Source: CAYRZF01 sp964428805 (lineage in GTDB: Bacteria; Methylomirabilota; Methylomirabilia; Rokubacteriales; CSP1-6). From it: a stretch of DNA of 13,467 nt. Under the pieces are notes generated by a model. That model saw only the letters and a list, made by a program, of their open reading frames with translations. It was not told the origin of the DNA and searched no databases. The translations under genes and the position numbers were made by a program. Every line of letters starts with the position of its first letter. The first letter of the stretch is position 1. Where the stretch lies: NCBI GenBank assembly GCA_964428805.1, contig CAYRZF010000054.1:1-13467 (forward strand). The letters run 5' to 3'. This document shows, piece after piece, positions 7,220 through 12,617 of this stretch.

Positions 7220-8449
7220 TCAGAGGCTACCGATGTCCTTGCACGCGGCGTACTCGGCCGGCAGCGGCGTGTCGCCGGTGGCGATGATGTCGGCGAAGTC
7301 CATCGGGTTCTTCATCGCGGCCTTCGGCTTGCAGCGCATGAAGAAGAACGGTCGGATCGTCTGATGGGTCTTCGCGTCTACCCGCATGCGCCCGACCAGA
7401 TCGTTGACCTCGATCCCCTCCAGGGCCTTGATGACGTCGGGCACCTCGGTGGAGTTGGCCCTGTCGAAGCCGTGCAGCAGCATCCGCGTCATGCCGTAGG
7501 CGGCCGCCGGCGCGTACCCCGGGGGATTGCCGAACTTAGCCTGGTAGTCCCTCGCGAATTCGCGGGCCACCGACGTCTCCACCGTGTAGTAGAAATTGGA
7601 GCCGACCCAGAGGTTCTCGCGGTTTTCCGGCGACAGCTGGACCAGCTCCTCCACCCCCGAGGACCACGCCATGATGAGCGGGATCTTGGGTGTGAGGCCG
7701 AAGTTGAAAATCTCGCGGGCGGCCGTGACGGCGTCCAGGCCGAAGTTGACCATGGCGACGACGTCGGGCTTATTCCCCGCCGCCTTAGTCACATAGTTGG
7801 AAAACTCACGCTCACCCAGCGGATGACGGTCGGCGCCGACGAACTCGATCCCGTGGGTCTTGCCGACCTCCTTGATGTACTTCTCCACCGACCAGCCGAA
7901 GGCGTAGTCGGCGACGAGCAGGTGCCAGCGCTTGGCCTTCGGGTTGGCCTTCATGAAGCTGTCCACGTCGGTCTTGGCGGCCGTGTACGGACTCGCCGCC
8001 CACTGGAAGGAGTAGCGGTGGCAACGCGCGCCGGAGATGTCCTCGGTGCCGCCGCTGAAATAGTGAAGCACCTTCTTCCGCTTGGCGACCTCGGAGACGG
8101 CCAGGGCGACGCCCGAGGACCAGGGACCGATGACAAACCGCGCGCCCTCGCCGTCCACGGCCTCCTCGACGCGCCGGGTGGCGGAGCCCGCCTTGGTTTC
8201 CGAGTCGCGCGTGACGTACTTGATCGGCTTGCCCAGGATCTTCATGCCGCGCTCCTCGAGGGCCATCTTCATGCCGCGATCGAGGATGGGCCCCACGTCG
8301 GCGAAGGCGCCAGTGAAGGGCCAGATGCCCAGCATGACGACCTCTTTGGCCTGGCCGCGGACCACGGCCGGAAACCCGAGGCCCCCCGCGGCCCCGATGG
8401 CCCCGGCAGCACCCAGTTTCAAAACGTCTCTGCGGGTCAGATCACTCAT
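7220..8449 (-). CDS. livK: Branched-chain amino-acid/amide ABC transporter substrate-binding protein
   Basis: Periplasmic binding protein (Leu/Ile/Val-binding fold, Peripla_BP_6 type), 409 aa. The N terminus carries a twin-arginine-like signal, TRRDVLKLGAAGA (Arg6-Arg7), a hydrophobic stretch to about residue 31 and a likely cleavage near RGQA34, so export by Tat is probable. The mature protein begins EVVMLGIWPFTGAFADVG, the typical first strand and ligand loop. The ATG has AGGAGG (complement of 8458-8463) eight bases upstream. It is the first gene of a five-gene operon, and its stop abuts livH. Homologues bind amino acids, urea, short amides or aromatic acids, and the sequence does not tell which. 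The 214 bases upstream hold no promoter I would call with confidence. Confidence 0.93.
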   Translation of the reverse strand: MSDLTRRDVLKLGAAGAIGAAGGLGFPAVVRGQAKEVVMLGIWPFTGAFADVGPILDRGMKMALEERGMKILGKPIKYVTRDSETKAGSATRRVEEAVDGEGARFVIGPWSSGVALAVSEVAKRKKVLHYFSGGTEDISGARCHRYSFQWAASPYTAAKTDVDSFMKANPKAKRWHLLVADYAFGWSVEKYIKEVGKTHGIEFVGADRHPLGEREFSNYVTKAAGNKPDVVAMVNFGLDAVTAAREIFNFGLTPKIPLIMAWSSGVEELVQLSPENRENLWVGSNFYYTVETSVAREFARDYQAKFGNPPGYAPAAAYGMTRMLLHGFDRANSTEVPDVIKALEGIEVNDLVGRMRVDAKTHQTIRPFFFMRCKPKAAMKNPMDFADIIATGDTPLPAEYAACKDIGSL

Positions 8450-8584
8450 GCTTTGGTCCTCCTCGCCTTTCGAAAATCCGCCCTTGGTCGAACACCCTGG
8501 CTAGAGAAGAAACGGCGTCGGCAAGTCGGTAGCCTACTATGTGTCCTCGAAAAGCGCAATGGGGCGAGGGGGCTCGGGACGGGC

Positions 8585-8604
8585 ACCTCGAGAGCGCTCG
8601 AGGT
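8585..8604 (-). terminator. Hairpin downstream of the PilZ-REC gene
   Basis: ACCTCGAG (8585-8592) and CTCGAGGT (8597-8604) form a perfect 8-bp stem with a 4-base loop, about 60 bases beyond the stop of the PilZ-REC gene and upstream of livK. There is no T-run, so it could be a weak terminator separating the two minus-strand units, or a palindromic protein-binding site upstream of livK. Confidence 0.35.
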
Positions 8605-8663
8605 TTGGCGGTCAGCTCAGGGGTCGTTGATGGCGGGGATGGGAGCGGCGGTCGATCAGCGGA

Positions 8664-9389
8664 TCAGGCACCCGGCGACAAGGAGGTCTCCCGGGCCAGG
8701 CGCCAGTCGAAGGCCTGCATCTCGAGGAACCCCAACGTGGCTTCGAGACGATTGAGGGAGACCGGCTTTCGCAGAATGTCGAGGGCGCCGAGCTGCAAGC
8801 ATTGACCGGCCTCTTCATCCGAGGCCACTCCCGAGACCACGACGGACGGCAGCGGCGGCTGCCGATCTTTGAGACGCTGGAGGAGCTGCACGCCGCTCAT
8901 GCCCGGCAGGTAGAGATCGAGAATCATGGCATCGGGATAGAAGCGATCGACGAGCTCGAGCCCGGCCTCGGCGCTCTCGGCGACGATCGGCTCGTGGCCT
9001 TGACTCCGGATGAAGTCGGAAAAGGTTTCTGCCACTCGCCGTTCGTCTTCGACGATCAGCACCTTGAGGGGTTGTCGGGGCAGCAAGGAGTTCACGACCC
9101 GCTTGATGCGGTCCACGGCGGACTGCTCCAGCTCCACAAATGAGAAAGCGAGGCCGGTGGGGTCCTTGCGGACCGCCAGCGAGGTTGCGGTGATCCCCGG
9201 AGGGCCGTCCGGGAGCTTGAAATTGAGCCGCACCCGCCGCCCTGGTTGGAGGTTTGCGTCGGTCTTCACCTTCAGGCCCCCGACACTCAAATTAATGGAT
9301 TCCCCGTGCCACGTCCTGCCGACGGAATCCTCAAGCCTCACCGGAAAGGTGATGTCAATCCTTGCATACCTTCGCCGACCCAATGCCAT
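8664..9389 (-). CDS. PilZ domain protein with C-terminal response-regulator receiver (PilZ-REC)
   Basis: A 241-aa cytoplasmic signalling protein combining cyclic-di-GMP binding and phosphorelay input. The N-terminal PilZ domain (about 1-105) has RRYAR (Arg6 and Arg10 of RxxxR) and NLSVGG (Asn33, Ser35, Gly38 of [D/N]xSxxG), so ligand binding should be intact. The C-terminal REC domain (about 108-225) has acidic Asp115 (VEDE), phospho-acceptor Asp158 (MILDLYLPGMSG), Ser186 (VVVSG) and Lys208 (RKPV). Putting PilZ before REC reverses the usual receiver-first order. The frame is open to 9491, but ATG 9389 is chosen because GAGGTGAG precedes it, PilZ begins at once and a sigma-54-like promoter lies in the extension. 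No histidine kinase is nearby. The PilZ domain resembles those of the gene at 11808. Confidence 0.9.
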   Translation of the reverse strand: MALGRRRYARIDITFPVRLEDSVGRTWHGESINLSVGGLKVKTDANLQPGRRVRLNFKLPDGPPGITATSLAVRKDPTGLAFSFVELEQSAVDRIKRVVNSLLPRQPLKVLIVEDERRVAETFSDFIRSQGHEPIVAESAEAGLELVDRFYPDAMILDLYLPGMSGVQLLQRLKDRQPPLPSVVVSGVASDEEAGQCLQLGALDILRKPVSLNRLEATLGFLEMQAFDWRLARETSLSPGA

Positions 9390-9440
9390 GCGCCTCACCT
9401 CGAACGTCGATTTCCTTCCAAAACCGCCTGCCCCCTGAGG

Positions 9441-9456
9441 AGCAATCACCGTACCA
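9441..9456 (-). promoter_or_regulatory. Sigma-54 type -24/-12 promoter of the PilZ-REC gene
   Basis: On the minus strand this reads TGGTACGGTGATTGCT. It matches the RpoN consensus TGGCACG-N4-TTGCW at 11 of 12 defined positions and has the obligatory GG and GC 10 bases apart. The -12 C lies 53 bases before the ATG at 9389, which predicts a leader of about 41 bases containing the Shine-Dalgarno. Confidence 0.6.
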
Positions 9457-9526
9457 ACGCAACCCTGATCCCCGTCGTGGCACCAACCCATGAAGTTTTC
9501 AGGTGATTTCCACGCTCTCGCCTGAA

Positions 9527-9546
9527 TTCCGGGCGGGAACCCGGAA
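9527..9546. promoter_or_regulatory. Perfect inverted repeat, candidate activator site
   Basis: TTCCGGG (9527-9533) and CCCGGAA (9540-9546) are exact reverse complements separated by six bases. The centre is about 105 bases upstream of the transcription start predicted from the sigma-54 site, the distance at which enhancer-binding activators of RpoN usually sit. It also lies about 130 bases upstream of the predicted start for the divergent ATP-grasp gene. Assignment as an operator is an inference. Confidence 0.35.
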
Positions 9547-9631
9547 GACTTCTCTGTACCCGTTCAGAGTCATCACGTCATGGGAGTGCCACGGTGTCTC
9601 TATGCTAAGCATTCTTATGCACCCGGAGGGC

Positions 9632-9660
9632 TTGACAAGGGCTATCGGGCACGTTAGATT
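9632..9660 (+). promoter_or_regulatory. Sigma-70 type promoter of the ATP-grasp gene
   Basis: A perfect -35 box TTGACA (9632-9637), a 17-base spacer, and TAGATT (9655-9660; four of six matches to TATAAT including the first, second and last bases). Predicted transcription start is near 9667, about 30 bases before the GTG start. An AAAGG (9680-9684) in the leader may serve as ribosome site. Confidence 0.6.
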
Positions 9661-9695
9661 GGGACATATCTTGATCGAGAAAGGTAAAGACTCTC

Positions 9696-10691
9696 GTGCC
9701 TAACCTGCAAGCCCCGATCGGCATTCTCGACGAGCACCCCGAGTGGTCCAAGCGCCTCATCGCCGAACTCGAGGGCCGCCGCCTCCCCTTCGAGAAGATC
9801 GACCACGCGAACCACGCCTTCGATCCGCGCGACCGGACGCCGCGCTATTCGGTCATCGTTAACCGGACGAGTCCTTCCTCCCACACGCGCGGCCATCGCA
9901 ATGTCCTCTTCTACGCCGAAGCGGTCCTGAACCACTACGAATCCCTTGGGGTGCCGATCATCAACCCGATGGCCGCCTATCGCTTCGAGAAATCCAAGGC
10001 GCTGCAGCTCGACCTGTTCGAACGCCTTGGCGTTCCCTACCCCCGGGCCGTCGTGGTGAACCACCCTGACCAGGTCTTCAAGGCGCTGGACCGCCTTCGC
10101 TTCCCTCTGCTGATCAAGCCCAACGTCGGCGGTTCGGGAGCCGGTATCAGGCGGTTCGATGCCCTCGCGGAACTCGAAGCGGCCACAGAGGCGCTCGACT
10201 TCGGTCCCGACCACACGGCCCTCGTGCAGGAGCACATCGAGCCTGAAGACGGAGCCATTACACGTGTGGAGGTGATGGGAGGGGAGTATCTCTACGCGAT
10301 TCGCATCGTGCGCCAGGCCGAGGCGAACTTTAATCTCTGCCCCGCCGACCTCTGCCGCGTCCCCGGCGCACCCGCCGCCTCGCCGCAACCCGAGTTGTCG
10401 AGCTGCCCGGCGGACACGGCCGACCGGCCCGGGATCAGCGTCGCGCGCGTCGAGGCCCCCCCGGACGTGATCGACGCGGTGCTCCGGCTGACCCGCGCTG
10501 CGTCCATCGACATCGGCGGCGTGGAGTATCTGGTCGGCAGAGCCGACGGGCGGATGTATTTCTACGACATCAATGCGACGTCGAACTTCGTCGCCAATGC
10601 ACCCAGCGTCCTCGGGTTCGACCCGACTGCGCGCTTCGCCGACTACATTGTCCGCGTCGCCACCGACCCCGCCAGGAAAGTCTCCTCATGA
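9696..10691 (+). CDS. ATP-grasp ligase, RimK/glutathione-synthase type, substrate unknown
   Basis: A 331-aa ATP-grasp enzyme; the fold joins a carboxylate to an amine or other nucleophile through an acyl-phosphate, using ATP and Mg. Visible elements are EKSKALQLDLFERLGVPYPR (98-117, lid/linker), LIKPNVGGSGAGI (139-151, with ATP-binding Lys141 and glycine-rich loop), LVQEHIEP (176-183, adenine contact region) and YFYDINATSNF (288-298), where Asp291 and Asn293/Asn297 stand where metal ligands are expected. The first 95 or so residues form the preATP-grasp domain and contain no signal peptide. Residues 213-250 are an insertion rich in Pro, Cys and Ala (FNLCPADLC). The start is GTG; an in-frame stop 24 bases upstream leaves no standard alternative. 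It stands alone behind its own promoter, five bases from the convergent ctaG stop. I cannot name a substrate. Confidence 0.85.
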   Translation: MPNLQAPIGILDEHPEWSKRLIAELEGRRLPFEKIDHANHAFDPRDRTPRYSVIVNRTSPSSHTRGHRNVLFYAEAVLNHYESLGVPIINPMAAYRFEKSKALQLDLFERLGVPYPRAVVVNHPDQVFKALDRLRFPLLIKPNVGGSGAGIRRFDALAELEAATEALDFGPDHTALVQEHIEPEDGAITRVEVMGGEYLYAIRIVRQAEANFNLCPADLCRVPGAPAASPQPELSSCPADTADRPGISVARVEAPPDVIDAVLRLTRAASIDIGGVEYLVGRADGRMYFYDINATSNFVANAPSVLGFDPTARFADYIVRVATDPARKVSS

Positions 10692-10696
10692 AGTAA

Positions 10697-11545
10697 TCAT
10701 CGGCCGGCCTGGTCACCCCGAACGGCTTCCCGCTGACGCGTCTCCTGTTCCTCCCGATCGAGCATCTTCGCAAGCACCAGCAGGATCGGAATCAGATACA
10801 TATGCCCCATCGTCCACATGATGCCACCCGCCATGGCCTGGTCGTCAAGCGCGCTCAGGCCGAACGATGGCGACGAGGCCCCGTAATAGGGATAAAGAAC
10901 CCGCTCAGGCAAGGCGATCAACGCGCTCAGTAGCGTGTTCTGCCCGGTGGCGGCGATGAGGTAGAGGATCGCGAAGCCACGGGGGATCCGCTCATGCAGC
11001 CGTGGCGCCGGCTCAATGATCGGCCACCAGAAGAGGAGCGCTGTTCCGAAGAAGGCGAGGTGCTCCACATCGTGGATCAGGTGATCCCGCAACGCTGCCT
11101 GATAGGCGGCGGGAAGATGCCAGAGCCAGAGGTTCACGACGAAAAGGAGCCAGGCGACCGGCATCAGCGTGGCCGCCCACAGCACCCGGCGAAGCGGCGC
11201 GTTTCGGGTGAGGAGACGTCCGACCGCTCGACGAGCTCGCCTGGGCAGTCCCCAGAGGCTGATCGGCAGTGGGTTCCCCAGCAGGAGCAGCGGCGCGCCG
11301 AACATCATCAGCAGCAAGTGCTGGATCATGTGCGCGCTCAGGAGCACGTGCGCGAGCTCGGCGATCGGTGACAGGAGGGCCACTCCCACCACGGCGAGGC
11401 CGGACAGATACAGGATCAGCCCCCACGTGCGCGCGAGCCGCCCATAGCCGGCCTCGCGAAGGCGCCACCACCCGGACGCGTACACGCTCGCCAGCGTCAC
11501 CAGAACCAACACCACATCCGGGCGCCAGTCCCAGGACGCGAGCAA
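10697..11545 (-). CDS. ctaG: Cytochrome c oxidase assembly membrane protein, caa3 CtaG family
   Basis: A 282-aa integral membrane protein of the caa3_CtaG type, linked to copper insertion or assembly of haem-copper oxidases; distinct from the Cox11 proteins that are also called CtaG. About seven hydrophobic segments are visible. Conserved residues likely to face the membrane interior are His72 and His76 (HMIQHLLLM), His143 (LWHLP), His158 and His162 (HDVEHLAFF), Asp235-Gln236 (DDQAMAGGIMW) and His248 (MGHMY). The C-terminal 25 residues are charged and cytoplasmic. The predicted start is TTG at 11545 with AAGG just upstream; the frame stays open further upstream without a standard start, so the N terminus is uncertain by some residues. 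No oxidase subunit gene is adjacent. Family assignment is firm, precise role less so. Confidence 0.88.
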   Translation of the reverse strand: MLASWDWRPDVVLVLVTLASVYASGWWRLREAGYGRLARTWGLILYLSGLAVVGVALLSPIAELAHVLLSAHMIQHLLLMMFGAPLLLLGNPLPISLWGLPRRARRAVGRLLTRNAPLRRVLWAATLMPVAWLLFVVNLWLWHLPAAYQAALRDHLIHDVEHLAFFGTALLFWWPIIEPAPRLHERIPRGFAILYLIAATGQNTLLSALIALPERVLYPYYGASSPSFGLSALDDQAMAGGIMWTMGHMYLIPILLVLAKMLDREEQETRQREAVRGDQAGR

Positions 11546-11636
11546 CGCCTTGAGGGTCAGTTCGTTCAGCCGGATGCCCCTCTGACCATGGTAAGAGACC
11601 CCGCCGTCAGAATCAACATGCGAGAAGCTGGTGCAA

Positions 11637-11702
11637 TTTGGCCCTCTTATGACATCTTGGCCTCGCGGCGCCCCTCGACTCTTATCCCGTTACTGGGCCA
11701 AA
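11637..11702. repeat. Inverted TTTGGCCC repeats in the divergent promoter region
   Basis: TTTGGCCC (11637-11644) and its reverse complement GGGCCAAA (11695-11702) are perfect and 50 bases apart, with a third TTGGCC at 11657-11662. They lie about 65-130 bases before the predicted start of the PilZ-PilZ transcript, in the region between ctaG and that gene, so they could be activator or repressor half-sites. Function is unproven. Confidence 0.3.
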
Positions 11703-11739
11703 CCCCCGTCGCTGTTAGGATTTTCAGTGGGCACTCCAG

Positions 11740-11755
11740 TGGCATTTTCCTTGCT
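11740..11755 (+). promoter_or_regulatory. Sigma-54 type -24/-12 promoter of the PilZ-PilZ gene
   Basis: TGGCATTTTCCTTGCT matches the RpoN consensus TGGCACG-N4-TTGCW at 10 of 12 defined positions, with GG and GC exactly 10 bases apart. The -12 C is 54 bases before the ATG at 11808, so the predicted leader of about 42 bases contains the AGGAG/AAAGGGG ribosome site. Confidence 0.6.
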
Positions 11756-11807
11756 GCTCAAGTTTGATCGGTTTAAGGCTGTTCCACGTGAGGAGAAAGG
11801 GGTCACC

Positions 11808-12497
11808 ATGGGACCAGATCGGCGACGATACCCGAGAGCCGGCGTGACGTTGGATGTAACCCTCGAAGCGGCGGGCAGGCACTGGCAAGGAAAAACGGTG
11901 GACCTTAGCCCGTACGGGGTGAAAGTAACGTCACCGGCAATGCTCGTAAAGCCCCCTCCGAAGAGCAGCGTTCAGCTCCAACTGGCCTTGCCCGATTCGG
12001 AGCCCCCTTTGTCTCTCACGGCAACCGTCGTCCGAACGGATCGGGACAGCATAGTCTTGAATTTCACCAATCTCGGAACTGGGCACTTCGAGCGCCTCAA
12101 GAACGTCGTGGATTTGCTCCTGCAAAACCTTTCGACTGGCCCCACGCAACTCGGAGTGAGCGTAAAAGTTGTAAAGGAACGTCGGAACACCCCTCGCGTC
12201 GATGCGGCGCTGGACATCAGCTTCGACGCCGAGAAGCCGTACGACTGGCGAGGCAAAACGGTCAACCTCAGCCCCTACGGCGTGAAAGTCGGCCTGCCGG
12301 CTTCAGCGATTCGGCCGACGGAGGGGACGAGCGTTCAGCTGCGGCTTGTCGGGCCCGACCCGCCTCCCATTGCGGTCAAAGGCATGGTCTGGCGAAGGGA
12401 GCCCAAAAGTACGACCTTGCTCTTCGTGGACCTCGGTCGAGCAGAACTCGAGCGCCTCAAGGGGCTCGTCGAATCGCTCCGGGCCCAACCGGCCTGA
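11808..12497 (+). CDS. Tandem PilZ-domain protein (PilZ-PilZ)
   Basis: A 229-aa soluble protein made of two PilZ domains (about 1-108 and 120-229), each a cyclic-di-GMP receptor module. Domain 1 has RRYPR (Arg6, Arg10) and DLSPYG (Asp32, Ser34, Gly37); domain 2 has RNTPR (Arg126, Arg130) and NLSPYG (Asn153, Ser155, Gly158), so both binding motifs are complete. Each domain ends in a similar helix (FERLKNVVDLLL, LERLKGLVESLR), also seen in the PilZ-REC protein as VDRIKRVVNSLL. The frame is open from 11631, but ATG 11808 is chosen because it has a good ribosome site and the PilZ fold starts immediately; the extension would cover the sigma-54-like promoter. No enzymatic or membrane domain is present, so it probably acts by binding a partner. 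Confidence 0.9.
   Translation: MGPDRRRYPRAGVTLDVTLEAAGRHWQGKTVDLSPYGVKVTSPAMLVKPPPKSSVQLQLALPDSEPPLSLTATVVRTDRDSIVLNFTNLGTGHFERLKNVVDLLLQNLSTGPTQLGVSVKVVKERRNTPRVDAALDISFDAEKPYDWRGKTVNLSPYGVKVGLPASAIRPTEGTSVQLRLVGPDPPPIAVKGMVWRREPKSTTLLFVDLGRAELERLKGLVESLRAQPA
11889..12289 (+). repeat. Internal direct repeat encoding the two PilZ motifs
   Basis: Bases 11889-11926 and 12252-12289 match at 32 of 38 positions and encode the GKTV[D/N]LSPYGVKV segment of each PilZ domain. A second exact match of 13 bases (12089-12101 and 12449-12461, CGAGCGCCTCAAG) encodes the ERLK helix. The offsets of 363 and 360 bases define a duplicated unit of about 120 codons. Confidence 0.75.
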
Positions 12498-12577
12498 CCC
12501 CTCGATCGCGGCCCGACAACTGACACAACTCCCCGGCGCCACGCCCCGCGACTAATCCCGGCGCACGCGCGGACCCC

Positions 12578-12596
12578 GCGCCGGCCAAGCCGGCGC
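12578..12596. terminator. GC-rich hairpin between convergent genes
   Basis: GCGCCGGC (12578-12585) and GCCGGCGC (12589-12596) form a perfect 8-bp stem with a 3-base CAA loop in the 120-base gap between the PilZ-PilZ stop and the permease stop. It could end transcription from both sides, though no T-tract follows on either strand. Confidence 0.4.
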
Positions 12597-12617
12597 TCGA
12601 ACACGCAACAGTCCGAT

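Larger units (their letters stand above)
9390..9695. other. Divergent intergenic region, PilZ-REC / ATP-grasp
   Basis: These 306 bases separate two divergent genes and hold no convincing gene; a 66-codon frame at 9503-9703 has no family features. In order from the left they contain the PilZ-REC Shine-Dalgarno (complement of 9394-9401), a sigma-54-like promoter facing left, a perfect inverted repeat at 9527-9546, and a sigma-70-like promoter facing right. It is noticeably less GC-rich than the flanking genes. Confidence 0.8.

Noticed and set aside
8520..8535. A GG-N10-GC sequence upstream of livK on the minus strand (AGGCTACCGACTTGCC), resembling a sigma-54 element
   Set aside because: Only the GGC and TTGC cores match; the rest of the -24 block is wrong and it lies 72 bases from the start codon, unlike the two better sites in the window.
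7364..8755. A 463-codon plus-strand open frame opposite livK
   Set aside because: It is an antisense shadow of livK with no recognisable domain and it continues through the intergenic hairpin.
9503..9703. A 66-codon open frame in the divergent region ahead of the ATP-grasp gene
   Set aside because: No family features or ribosome site, and it covers the sigma-70-like promoter and overlaps the ATP-grasp start.
11751..11779. TTGCTG, 17-base spacer, TAAGGC as a possible sigma-70 promoter for the PilZ-PilZ gene
   Set aside because: Only about half the bases match in each box, and the TTGCTG is better explained as the -12 part of the sigma-54-like element.
11631..11807. N-terminal extension of the PilZ-PilZ frame by 59 codons
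   Set aside because: It has no PilZ content, has lower coding character, and overlaps the sigma-54-like promoter; the ATG at 11808 has a proper ribosome site.
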